From CAYWMP01 sp964459445 (GTDB lineage Bacteria > Desulfobacterota > DSM-4660 > Desulfatiglandales > HGW-15), in NCBI GenBank assembly GCA_964459445.1, contig CAYWMP010000076.1, positions 1 through 25,985 on the forward strand: a stretch of 25,985 nt of DNA, given 5' to 3'. This document shows positions 17,684 to 25,549 of this stretch, piece by piece. Within the stretch, counting starts at the first letter, position 1. Each line of letters begins with the position of its first letter. A model generated the notes under the pieces. That model was not told where the DNA came from, ran no database searches, and saw nothing but the letters and a program-made list of their open reading frames with translations. The translations under genes and the position numbers were made by a program.

Positions 17684-18512
17684 TATAATCCACCGGTTTT
17701 TTGCTCCCAAAGGCAATGGGATAGGTCGCACGCGGATTTTTAAGCGGCAGGCGTCACTCATTTCAATTTTTTTTACATGTGTTCTGATAGGCGGCGCCGG
17801 CAGCGCATTTTCCCAAACGACAATCGCGGCCATCATGACAACCGACGAGGTCTGGATCGCAGCGGACAGCAAGGTCGCCTCCATTAATGACAAGTCCCTT
17901 GCACAATCTGTCTGCAAAATCATGCAAGTGGACGATCTCTTTTTTGCTTTTGCCGGACTGCCGAAATACAATAGAGGCGGGTATGATTTAGTTGCTATCG
18001 TAAAGAAAGCCGTGAAAAGCGGCAGATCCCTGTCGGACAAGGTAAGGGCTTTTGACGACCTGGTGGTGAAACCACTGGAAAGGTCCCTGAGTTGGATCAA
18101 GAGTCATCAACCGGATTATTATAAACAGGAAATAGCGGGTAAGAATGCGGTTCAAATCGTTTTTGCGGGGATTGAGAAGGGAAGACCGCTCCTTCAACTC
18201 AGATACATTACCGTGACGGACCACGGAGGGCGAAAGCCCTCTGTCACAGTCAATAAAGTACGCTGCCCCGGAAGCGATTGTCCAAGGGGGGAGTTCATAA
18301 CCTTTTTGGGGCACAACGCCGCCATCAAGCGCTACATTTCCAAGGTGCCCAGTTTTTGGCAAAAGGGCTACGCAGAAGGGATCAGATTACTCATAGATCT
18401 GGAGATTAAGGAGGCGCCTGAGGTGGTGGGACCTCCTATTGACATATTGCGGATCGGAAGGCGAGGGGCGGAGTGGATACAGAAAAAGGCGGTTTGTAAA
18501 GAGATAGAATAG
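17679..18512 (+). CDS. proteasome-like Ntn hydrolase, apparently exported, with a non-standard start
   Basis: The first ATG (17835) lies inside the fold, so an ATG-started protein (225 residues) would be incomplete. The same frame is open upstream to 17667 and encodes a signal peptide: basic RTRIFKR, hydrophobic ASLISIFFTCVLIGGAG, then SAFSQ. Directly after comes TTIAAIMTTDEVWIAADSK. Counting the first Thr as 1, the Asp of AADSK is at 17 and the Lys of QSVCKI at 34, matching Thr1/Asp17/Lys33 of proteasome beta subunits and HslV; FAFAGLP fits the following conserved glycine region. No ATG, GTG or TTG lies upstream in frame. Candidates are ATT 17679 (AGGGGA eight bases upstream, overlapping the MORN stop) and ATA 17721 (AAAGG seven upstream); the coordinate given is the outer one. 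Likely a periplasmic Ntn hydrolase; substrate unknown. A sequence error at the start is possible. Confidence 0.72.
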   Translation: MNIIHRFFAPKGNGIGRTRIFKRQASLISIFFTCVLIGGAGSAFSQTTIAAIMTTDEVWIAADSKVASINDKSLAQSVCKIMQVDDLFFAFAGLPKYNRGGYDLVAIVKKAVKSGRSLSDKVRAFDDLVVKPLERSLSWIKSHQPDYYKQEIAGKNAVQIVFAGIEKGRPLLQLRYITVTDHGGRKPSVTVNKVRCPGSDCPRGEFITFLGHNAAIKRYISKVPSFWQKGYAEGIRLLIDLEIKEAPEVVGPPIDILRIGRRGAEWIQKKAVCKEIE

Positions 18513-18664
18513 GGGCGAGCAAAAATAGAAAGGGCTTTTGGTGTTGTGGCCAAAGTGCTAATATCGATTATGCGTTGAGACGATAGAGAGTCATGAGCGG
18601 TTGTTTTTCAATGGTCTTTTGAATCGTGATAAACCTATTTCAAGTACCGGATTAGGTAAAAAAA

Positions 18665-20488
18665 ATGAAGAAATCCCCTGAAAAACCCTTTGCTGCTGAG
18701 AATGTACTTATGATTCTCCTGGATCAGGGAATCATAACGGCAGCCCAAAAAGAGGACATCATAAAGAAGAAGGGCGTGCTCTCGAGGAAGCTTGAACGGG
18801 CCCGAGCCATGCGCCAGGCCTCCGGTACCGCTAAGGGCAGAAAGCTGACGCCCATTACGATCATTGACATTCTCAATTCCCTCAAAATTGAAAGGGCCGA
18901 TGATCCCTCAAAACAGCTCGATGAAGAGACTGTCTTTCAGACCCTCGCAAAGGCCTGGAAAATACCCTACAAAAAGATCGATCCCTTGAAGTTGGATCTC
19001 AACCTGGTGACCACCACCATCCCCCATACCTTTGCCAGGAAGCATCTGGTCCTGCCCATCGCCATCACGGACGGATTCCTGTCCGTGGCCACACCCAATC
19101 CCTTTAATATGCAGGTGATGGAAGACATCGCGAGGGTCAGCCAAATGAAGGTAAGACCCGTTGTCAGCTCGAAATCAGACATTCTCAAACTGATCAACGA
19201 GTTTTTTGGCTTTAAGCGTTCCATCGCTGCCGCGGAAAACCAGTTTTCCATGCCGATTGTGGATCTGGGCAATCTGGAGCAATTCGTTAAACTAAGGTCC
19301 TCCGATGAACTCCCCTCTAATGATCAGCATATCGTAAATGCCGTTGATCACCTTTTCAGCTATGCCTTGGATCAGAGGGCCAGTGATATCCATATTGAAC
19401 CCAAAAGGGAAAAAAGCGTTGTAAGACTTAGAATAGACGGGGTGCTGCATAAGGTCTACGAATTGCCCAAAAACGTCCATTCCGCTATCGTGAGCCGAAT
19501 AAAAAACCTGGCCCGACTGGATATGGCAGAAAAGAGACGACCCCAGGATGGCCGTATCAAGATGGATCGAGAGGGGGTCGAATCCGAAATTCGGGCCTCA
19601 ACGGTTCCCGTGGCCTTCGGAGAGAAGATGGTCATGAGGGTCCTTGACCCGGATATCCTCTTCCAGGACTTAGAAGGCCTCGGATTTACCTCCATGGATC
19701 TTTTGAGGTTCCAACACTTTATAGAGATGCCCCACGGCATTGTCCTGGTCTGCGGACCGACGGGAAGCGGGAAATCGACCACCCTTTACTCAACTCTCCG
19801 ATACCTTTCTTCTCCGGAAATAAATATTGTCACCATTGAGGACCCCATTGAAATGGTTGATGAGGACTTCAACCAGATAGCCGTCCAAACCGCCATTGAT
19901 GTCACGTTTGCATCAATATTGCGCAATGTCCTGAGGCAGGACCCGGATATCATTATGTTAGGCGAAATGCGGGATATCGAAACCGCTGAAAATGCCGTAC
20001 AGGCCGCTCTGACCGGTCACCTGGTCCTTTCCACGCTACATACCAACGATGCCCCATCGGCCATCACAAGACTGCTCGACTTAGGAGTCCCGTCTTTCCT
20101 TATCCAGGCCACCCTCGTGGGTGTCCTGGCGCAGCGTTTGGTCAGAAAGATTTGTCCCCACTGCAAGGAAGCCTTTGAGATGGAAACAACAGAATTGATG
20201 TCTCTTGGGCTGGACATGGGAAAAGATGGGATGGTTGAGCTCCATCGGGGAAAGGGATGCATCAAATGCAGGGGAACGGGTTATTTAGGCAGGACCGGCA
20301 TCTATGAGGTACTTCCCATCACGGAGACCATCAAAAAAAGCATCGTTTCGGAGGCAGACGTGGAGGCCATCAGCGACTCGGGCAAGAAGGAAGGCATGAT
20401 CACCCTCCGGGAAAATGCGATGAAGAAACTCGCCGAAGGAACAACGACCTACCAGGAGGTCCTGAGAGTGACCTGGGAACAGATGTAG
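18665..20488 (+). CDS. pilB: type IV pilus assembly ATPase PilB (GspE/PulE family)
   Basis: A 607-residue secretion ATPase. The N-terminal part (about 1-190) contains an MshEN/T2SSE_N-like domain, with IPHTFARKHLVLPIAI and LSVATPNPFN. The ATPase core has ASDIHIEP, then Walker A GPTGSGKST (364-372), the Asp box (IVTIEDPIE), Walker B DPDIIMLGEMRD (426-437) and the His box (LTGHLVLSTLHTNDA). A zinc site follows: CPHC (C497, C500) and CIKC (C532, C535). It powers extension at the cytoplasmic face of the inner membrane. Given the minor pilins upstream, PilB is likelier than GspE, though sequence alone does not separate them. The Shine-Dalgarno is weak (TTAGG, nine bases). No pilT, pilC or pilM-Q genes are in the window. 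Confidence 0.88.
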   Translation: MKKSPEKPFAAENVLMILLDQGIITAAQKEDIIKKKGVLSRKLERARAMRQASGTAKGRKLTPITIIDILNSLKIERADDPSKQLDEETVFQTLAKAWKIPYKKIDPLKLDLNLVTTTIPHTFARKHLVLPIAITDGFLSVATPNPFNMQVMEDIARVSQMKVRPVVSSKSDILKLINEFFGFKRSIAAAENQFSMPIVDLGNLEQFVKLRSSDELPSNDQHIVNAVDHLFSYALDQRASDIHIEPKREKSVVRLRIDGVLHKVYELPKNVHSAIVSRIKNLARLDMAEKRRPQDGRIKMDREGVESEIRASTVPVAFGEKMVMRVLDPDILFQDLEGLGFTSMDLLRFQHFIEMPHGIVLVCGPTGSGKSTTLYSTLRYLSSPEINIVTIEDPIEMVDEDFNQIAVQTAIDVTFASILRNVLRQDPDIIMLGEMRDIETAENAVQAALTGHLVLSTLHTNDAPSAITRLLDLGVPSFLIQATLVGVLAQRLVRKICPHCKEAFEMETTELMSLGLDMGKDGMVELHRGKGCIKCRGTGYLGRTGIYEVLPITETIKKSIVSEADVEAISDSGKKEGMITLRENAMKKLAEGTTTYQEVLRVTWEQM

Positions 20489-20504
20489 TTGGTCATGGGT
20501 CACA

Positions 20505-20656
20505 GGTCATTTGTCATTTGATGACAGGAGGCTTTATCAGGTGCTTATGGCGGGACCTTGAGGGGCTCCAAGACGAAACGATTCATCTTGTATTTAATAA
20601 ACAACATCGCTTAGCATTAATTTCAAATGACGAATGACAAATGTCAAATGACTAGG
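20505..20656. repeat. inverted intergenic repeat of GTCATTTG type
   Basis: GGTCATTTGTCATTTGATGA at 20505-20524 is matched in inverted orientation by ATGACGAATGACAAATGTCA at 20627-20646, with further CAAATGAC units on the right arm. This ATGACAAATGACAA-like unit is tandem as well as inverted. It separates pilB from recN and ends five bases before the recN start. Confidence 0.5.
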
Positions 20657-20661
20657 TTTTC

Positions 20662-22350
20662 ATGCTTGCCCAGCTTATCATTTCCAATTTTGCCATCATC
20701 AACCACCTAGAGACCAACTTCAAGCCGGGGCTCAATGTCATCTCCGGTGAGACCGGTGCAGGTAAATCCATCATCATAAACGCCGTAAACCTCATTCTGG
20801 GAGGACGTGCATCCGCGGATCTGATCCGGACAGGGGCCAAGGAAGCCAGAGTGGAAGCCAATTTCGACGTGCCCGATAATCCCGACCTGGAGGCATTGCT
20901 GGGGGATCTGGGAATCCCCTATAACGGCGAGCTCCTGATCAAGAGAACCATTTCAAGGCCTGGTCGAAACAAGATCACGATCAACGGATCCATGGCCACC
21001 TTACAGATGTTGGCAAGGATCGGGCTAACATTGATGAGTATATCCGGACAGCACGAACATCAATTGCTTTTAAGGCAAGAAAACCATCTTTATCTCCTAG
21101 ACGACTTCGGGGGATTAACGGATGAACGATTGAAACTGAATAACTCATTCAACACACTTTCATCCCTCAAGGAGCAACGCCGACGCCGCGAGAAAGAGAT
21201 CAAAGAGAGTGAGAGCAAACAGGAGTTGGTGAACTTTCAAATCAGGGAGATCGAACAAGCGCAGATCAAAGACAAAGAGGACGATCTCCTGGAAGAAGAA
21301 AGGATGCGACTTCAGCATGCTGAAAAACTCATGCAGATCGTCGGCGAGTCCTATCAAAGCATTTATGAGAGAGAAGGGGCCATGTTGGCAAATTTGTCCA
21401 ATTGTCTGAAACTCCTGGATGAAGGGGCTGAGATGGATAGGCGACTCTCTGGTGTCAGGGATGCGCTTGCCTCCGTCAAAATAGAACTCGAAGAAGCAGC
21501 CTTTGCACTCAGAGATTATCAGAAGAATATTGTTATCGATCCCCAACGATTGGAGGCCGTAGAGGAAAGACGCCACCTTCTTAATCGGCTCAAAAAGAAA
21601 TATGGGACGACCCTGAAAGCTGTCCTGGGGTTCAAGGAGGACCTTTCGAAAGAAAGTCACGATATAGATGAAAAGAAAAGAGAACTCGAGAGAACGAATG
21701 CGACCACAGAAAAGCTGGAAAAAGAAACGATCTCTCAGGCCTTGAAATTGAGCACCAAGAGAAAAGCGGTGGCTAAGAGATTGGAGGAAAACCTGAGGGG
21801 TGAGCTCGGTTTTCTTGACATGGTTGGAACCCGATTCGAGGTTCAATTTTATGAGGACGCTTCAGAAAAGGGGGACCAACCCGAGAAGGCGATGAAGAAC
21901 CTGAATGCGGATGGATTGGACAGGGTGGAGTTTATGCTATCCCCAAATATCGGCGAGGATCTTAGACCCCTTTCCAAGATAGCCTCCGGGGGAGAGCTCT
22001 CAAGGATCATGTTGGCCCTGAAGACCCTCCTTGCAAAAACCGCATCAATCGAAACGGTTGTTTTCGATGAAGTGGATGCCGGTATAGGGGGAGCCACCGC
22101 GGAGGTTGTCGGTGACAAGCTCCAGGCCCTGGCTCAGTTTCATCAGATCCTATGTATAACCCATCTCCCCCAGATAGCCAGCAAAGGTTTGAGCCATTTC
22201 CTGGTAAAGAAAGAGGTTGTTGAGGGTCGCACTCAGGCTGCAATATCGGAGCTAGGAGAGGATGAGAGAATCAAAGAGGTGGCTCGTCTTTTGGGCGGGA
22301 AGGTCATCACCGAACAGGCCATTGCCCATGCCCGGGAAATGTTGAATTAG
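20662..22350 (+). CDS. recN: DNA repair protein RecN
   Basis: A 562-residue SMC-like ATPase of double-strand break repair, full length for the family. The N-terminal half-domain has MLAQLIISNFAIINHLE and Walker A GETGAGKS (29-36), followed by LILGGRASADLIRTGA. The middle (about 150-380) is a charged coiled coil, including the RRRREKEIKESESK and ERMRLQHAEK stretches. The C-terminal half-domain has the signature LSRIMLALK and Walker B VVFDEVDAGIGG (Asp469, Glu470), then ICITHLPQIAS-like LCITHLPQIASKG. The start follows a TAGG. It lies downstream of an intergenic repeat and ends three bases from the stop of a convergent lipoprotein gene. No LexA box is recognisable upstream. Confidence 0.95.
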   Translation: MLAQLIISNFAIINHLETNFKPGLNVISGETGAGKSIIINAVNLILGGRASADLIRTGAKEARVEANFDVPDNPDLEALLGDLGIPYNGELLIKRTISRPGRNKITINGSMATLQMLARIGLTLMSISGQHEHQLLLRQENHLYLLDDFGGLTDERLKLNNSFNTLSSLKEQRRRREKEIKESESKQELVNFQIREIEQAQIKDKEDDLLEEERMRLQHAEKLMQIVGESYQSIYEREGAMLANLSNCLKLLDEGAEMDRRLSGVRDALASVKIELEEAAFALRDYQKNIVIDPQRLEAVEERRHLLNRLKKKYGTTLKAVLGFKEDLSKESHDIDEKKRELERTNATTEKLEKETISQALKLSTKRKAVAKRLEENLRGELGFLDMVGTRFEVQFYEDASEKGDQPEKAMKNLNADGLDRVEFMLSPNIGEDLRPLSKIASGGELSRIMLALKTLLAKTASIETVVFDEVDAGIGGATAEVVGDKLQALAQFHQILCITHLPQIASKGLSHFLVKKEVVEGRTQAAISELGEDERIKEVARLLGGKVITEQAIAHAREMLN

Positions 22351-22353
22351 CCT

Positions 22354-23298
22354 TTAATGCCGGAGTTTGACAATCTGCCCGGCCTTGAACTGTTCTCCGT
22401 TCAGAGGGATTGCCGAAGAGTATTTATCTTTGACGCTTGCGGTTTCGATCTCGCCGACTTTTTCTCCCATGAGATAAAAAGGACGTCCACTTGAAGAACG
22501 AATGGATTCTCCTCTCCCAAAAACCTCAAAGACACTTCCCTGTTGGATACCAATATCTTTTCCGGCACTGATGATGAGGGTTTTTCCATCGGTGGAAAGG
22601 ACTCTGCCGGACCATGGCTGCAATGCCAGTCCCTTTCTAATAGCCTTGGCTTGATCTTTTAGGATTTTCGAAATCGCCTTTTCAAATTTCTTGCGGTCAA
22701 CTTCCTCAAACAGCTCCTCTTCCTTGAGCTCCAATTTCTCATCTTCGTCCTCCCAGAGGGGATCCTGCATTCTTACCTTTTTACTTTCCAGGTGGGTCAA
22801 GAAAAGGGTGCCGTTGACGATATCAAGTGCATTGACGACCACGGATATCTCAAGATCTCGTTTGACCTTGCGGAAGGGCCAGATGCCCCATACCTTTGAG
22901 TGAACCTCAAAGGGAGGCAGAACGACCGTCATGACCACGTTCATACCCAATTCTTCAGCCCTTTTGGCGAGATCCTGATCGATAACAATGCCGAATCTGG
23001 GCGACCTTATTCTAAGGGATGAGGGGACAGGTTCATTTGATCTGTTGATGAGGAGGTGTTCATCTTTCTCGAGCAGGCCAAGGAGCATTTCGGTCATGTC
23101 CTTGACCCTTTTTTCCCCCATGCCGGCCTGATCCAAGAAAGGCATCACCAACACCTTCTTTTTGAGTTTTGCCTTACGGGGGAGGACTTTTTCCTTGGCG
23201 GATTGATACATTGATTTGGTGGTGCTGCAACCGGCAAAGGGAATAAGCAAAGTGAGGGTAAAAATTAGAAAGATTTTTGAGAAGGCACTTCTATGCAT
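22354..23298 (-). CDS. lipoprotein with CsgG/TolB-like and FlgT-like regions
   Basis: A 314-residue protein. From the preferred ATG (23298) the N-terminus is MHRSAFSKIFLIFTLTLLIP followed by FAGC, a lipoprotein signal with Cys24 as the modified residue. The open frame extends 26 codons further up, but those residues are polar and would spoil the signal, while GGAG lies about ten bases before 23298. The N-terminal half (KKVLVMPFLDQAGMGEKRVKD onward) resembles CsgG/TolB-like envelope proteins. A Lys/Glu-rich helix follows at about 195-245. The C-terminal 80 residues (GRVLSTDGKTLIISAGKDIG, GSVFEVFGRGE) resemble the FlgT C-terminal fold. It probably sits in the outer membrane facing the periplasm. 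Exact role not known; the fold assignments are by eye. Confidence 0.7.
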   Translation of the reverse strand: MHRSAFSKIFLIFTLTLLIPFAGCSTTKSMYQSAKEKVLPRKAKLKKKVLVMPFLDQAGMGEKRVKDMTEMLLGLLEKDEHLLINRSNEPVPSSLRIRSPRFGIVIDQDLAKRAEELGMNVVMTVVLPPFEVHSKVWGIWPFRKVKRDLEISVVVNALDIVNGTLFLTHLESKKVRMQDPLWEDEDEKLELKEEELFEEVDRKKFEKAISKILKDQAKAIRKGLALQPWSGRVLSTDGKTLIISAGKDIGIQQGSVFEVFGRGESIRSSSGRPFYLMGEKVGEIETASVKDKYSSAIPLNGEQFKAGQIVKLRH

Positions 23299-23328
23299 AT
23301 AGCCATAACTCCTTTTCTTGTTATGTGA

Positions 23329-23475
23329 GGCTGTCTGGAAACGCCCATCTGCTGCGTTACCCTCATCCCTCGTCACTGCGACGTACTTCTATGTACGTCT
23401 CATTCCTCGGGATTTCGGAAGCCTTGCATTTGAGCCTTTTCAGTCAGCCCCTAGAAATAAGGTTGTCGGACAGCC
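23329..23475. repeat. imperfect palindromic element, about 147 bases
   Basis: The ends are inverted: GGCTGTC at 23329-23335 and GACAGCC at 23469-23475. At the centre lies a perfect hairpin, GACGTAC (23380-23386) and GTACGTC (23393-23399) around TTCTAT. Between ends and centre the two arms remain partly complementary, for example CATCCCTCG on the left against CGGGATTT and CATTCCTCGG on the right. No protein is encoded. The layout fits a non-autonomous mobile or REP-like element located between the lipoprotein and acylphosphatase genes. Confidence 0.55.
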
Positions 23476-23487
23476 GCTGTGTTGGTT

Positions 23488-23766
23488 TTAGAAGGCAATG
23501 TCAAAGGAGCTAAACTCCCCCATCCAAGTCTCGGCCGTTTCAAGGACTTGGGTTACATTGGCATAGGAAGGGCCGTGATGACACCAGCCCACCAGCTCCC
23601 TCACCTTGTTTTCAGGCCCCTCAGCAAGAACCTCAACCGTCCCGTCGGGCACATTACGCACCCAGCCCGTAACACCCAGATCCTGGGCCTGTCTACGGGT
23701 AGAATCCCTAAACCACACACCTTGGACACGGCCTTTGACAATGAGCCTTGCTCTGACGTTTTCCAT
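23488..23766 (-). CDS. acyP: acylphosphatase
   Basis: A 92-residue acylphosphatase of typical length that hydrolyses the carboxyl-phosphate bond of acylphosphates in the cytoplasm. The active-site signature GRVQGVWFR carries the phosphate-binding loop and catalytic Arg20. The second signature GWVRNVPDGTVEV carries catalytic Asn38. The C-terminal FSSFDIAF replaces the usual FxIRY-type ending. The ribosome site GGGAG lies seven bases upstream of the ATG. It stands alone on the minus strand, 193 bases downstream of the ligase-like gene and separated from the lipoprotein gene by a palindromic repeat. Confidence 0.93.
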   Translation of the reverse strand: MENVRARLIVKGRVQGVWFRDSTRRQAQDLGVTGWVRNVPDGTVEVLAEGPENKVRELVGWCHHGPSYANVTQVLETAETWMGEFSSFDIAF

Positions 23767-23959
23767 GATGTCACTCCCAGGAGGTTGTCCGCTGACAGGT
23801 CAATAGGTTCGGACAATCATTGCATACACGGGACCCGGAGATAATGACGCCCCCATCATATACGCCACAGAAATAATTTCAACACTGCGTAGGCAATACC
23901 TGGTTTTTTTTCTATTGAATTGTCAGTTTCTTGGTCGTTTTTTCGCCTTCCCGTGACGC

Positions 23960-24760
23960 TCAAATTCGGTAAACAATGGCCCAGCGCAGGCAATCGCCAT
24001 GGTGGCCCAGCGTTTTCTGAAGAGCAAGATCATTTACCCTTATGAGGGCGCCGCCTATAGAATAGGGGAATTGAGACCGCTTTGCCTTCAGATCATAGCA
24101 ATAATCAATGGCTTTTGAAAGATCATGAAATATCTTGAGGTGGGGCCTGTTAACCCTAAATCCCCATTCTTGAAGGGCGGTCATCAAGGTATTATGGGTT
24201 TCGAATGAATGACCCTTTAAGCCGCCCACGCCATAGCAGAAAATGCTCAGGGGTCTCCTGGCTGTTATCCTATGATCCTGTTGCCGCAGGGACTCGGCGG
24301 CAGCTGCTTCAGGATCGGCGTATTCGGTTGAGCCCCGATTTTTCATTTCTCGGTTCAATTCATCAAGGGCTTGGATTTCGAAGTAAACCACGCCCCACAC
24401 AACGAGGAATTCGGGGAAGGGTTTTCCGCCCGGGAATTGCATAAGCGTAAGGGGGACCGTCAGGATGGTCTTAATGTTGGCCGTGATGTCTTCACCTGAT
24501 TGCCCATCCCCCCTGGTGGAAGCCAGAATGAGATCGCCGTTCTCATAAACCAATTCAACAGACACCCCGTCTATTATTGGTTCAACAGCGTAATCCAAGG
24601 ATTCATCCTGCTTCAAAAGGCCCTTGATGTCGGTATCGAAATCCCTTACCTGCATTTCGTTACTCGCCCTCTCGAAACGCCACATGGGTCTTCGATGGGT
24701 GACTTGAGGAAATTCAATAACCCTATTTGACCCGGTCTCTGCTTTTGGCTTGTTTTTCAT
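23960..24760 (-). CDS. NAD-dependent DNA ligase-like adenylation domain, catalytically degenerate
   Basis: A 266-residue protein aligning by eye to the adenylation domain of LigA only: HRRPMWRF (usual HRVPMLSL), YAVEPIIDG, STRGDGQSGEDITAN, ESLRQQDHRITARRPL, YGVGG, EWGFRVN, FPYSIGGALIRVNDLALQ and RWAIVYR. It lacks domain Ia and the OB, zinc, HhH and BRCT parts. The nucleotidyl Lys of KxDG is Ile62. Positions matching E. coli E173, D285, K290 and K314 are Val124, Gly236, Arg241 and Arg265, whereas the Asp-Gly of KxDG and the TRGDG loop are kept. It therefore should not form ligase-AMP. The uninterrupted frame and good ribosome site (GAGGA, nine bases upstream) argue for a retained protein, perhaps nucleotide- or DNA-binding. 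It follows the phosphorylase gene by 36 bases, probably in one operon. Confidence 0.75.
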   Translation of the reverse strand: MKNKPKAETGSNRVIEFPQVTHRRPMWRFERASNEMQVRDFDTDIKGLLKQDESLDYAVEPIIDGVSVELVYENGDLILASTRGDGQSGEDITANIKTILTVPLTLMQFPGGKPFPEFLVVWGVVYFEIQALDELNREMKNRGSTEYADPEAAAAESLRQQDHRITARRPLSIFCYGVGGLKGHSFETHNTLMTALQEWGFRVNRPHLKIFHDLSKAIDYCYDLKAKRSQFPYSIGGALIRVNDLALQKTLGHHGDCLRWAIVYRI

Positions 24761-24796
24761 TGTCTGGTTTCCTCACATAACGTGAATAAATCCCGC

Positions 24797-25549
24797 TCAC
24801 GATCGAACCACATCAACAAGAAGCTCGCCGGCGAGCCGAGAGGCCTTTTTTAATTCAGGATTTGAAAATCCGGAATGCCATTTCATGTCAAACAGCTCAT
24901 CTGAAACCACAAGAAGCCCCGAAAATTTTATTTGTCGAAAGATGGCAACCGTCATGAGCGCTGACATCTCCATTTCAACCGCCAGGAGCCCCTCTGCCCT
25001 ATAACCCTTAATCTTTTCGGGCGTTTCCCGATAGGGGGCATCCGTCGTCCAAACAGCCCCTTGCCTTAAGGGCTTTGGAATGCCCTTAAGAGCGGCGGCA
25101 AGCCTTTGATTGAGTTCACTATTTGAGGCAGGCGCCCGATCGCCGATGGGATAATGCTGGGAAGTGCCTTCTTCTGACGCGGCCCTAAGGGGGATCAGAA
25201 AATCTCCAATCCTTAGATCCGGATGAAGGGATCCGCAATACCCCAAGGCCCAAATCCGTTCAGCGCCCAGGGCAATCAGTTTCTCCATACCCATGACCGC
25301 CTGCGGTGCCCCGAGGAATGGTCCGGAAAGGGTAAAAGGAACGCCTCTTTCCTCGGCGGCTTGATAGACCTCAAAGAAATGGGCCTTAATCCGTGCGATT
25401 TTTTCTGCCCTACAGTATTTAGCAAGGTATCTAAGGTCATCAGGGATCAGGATAAGCAGGGCATCGGGGCCTATGCCGGGTTCGGATTTCCCTTTTCGCG
25501 GCTGAATCAGCCCCTCATTGCCGGATCTCTTATTTATTCTTTTGGTCAT
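24797..25549 (-). CDS. nucleoside phosphorylase (PNP/UDP/MTA-SAH nucleosidase superfamily)
   Basis: A 250-residue enzyme of the PNP_UDP_1 fold. Visible motifs are LGAERIWALGYCGSLHPDLR followed by IGDFLIP (central strand and glycine loop, about 95-120) and GAVWTTDAPYRET. Then come LLAVEMEMSAL, where the VEMEMSA run (about 191-197) carries the ribose-binding Glu of the family, and VVSDELFD with the base-contacting Asp217. The motif set fits uridine or purine phosphorylases; the substrate is not decided by sequence. The first 25 residues are basic and poorly conserved, and the ATG has no clear ribosome site, so the true start is uncertain. It lies 36 bases upstream of the ligase-like gene on the same strand and is likely the first gene of a two-gene operon. 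Confidence 0.82.
   Translation of the reverse strand: MTKRINKRSGNEGLIQPRKGKSEPGIGPDALLILIPDDLRYLAKYCRAEKIARIKAHFFEVYQAAEERGVPFTLSGPFLGAPQAVMGMEKLIALGAERIWALGYCGSLHPDLRIGDFLIPLRAASEEGTSQHYPIGDRAPASNSELNQRLAAALKGIPKPLRQGAVWTTDAPYRETPEKIKGYRAEGLLAVEMEMSALMTVAIFRQIKFSGLLVVSDELFDMKWHSGFSNPELKKASRLAGELLVDVVRS

Noticed and set aside
18541..18560. GTGGCCAAAGTGCTAA as a sigma-54 promoter for pilB
   Set aside because: GG and GC are nine rather than 12 bases apart, which is not functional spacing.
23277..23513. Plus-strand open frame of 78 codons
   Set aside because: It is made up of the palindromic repeat plus antisense of two genes.
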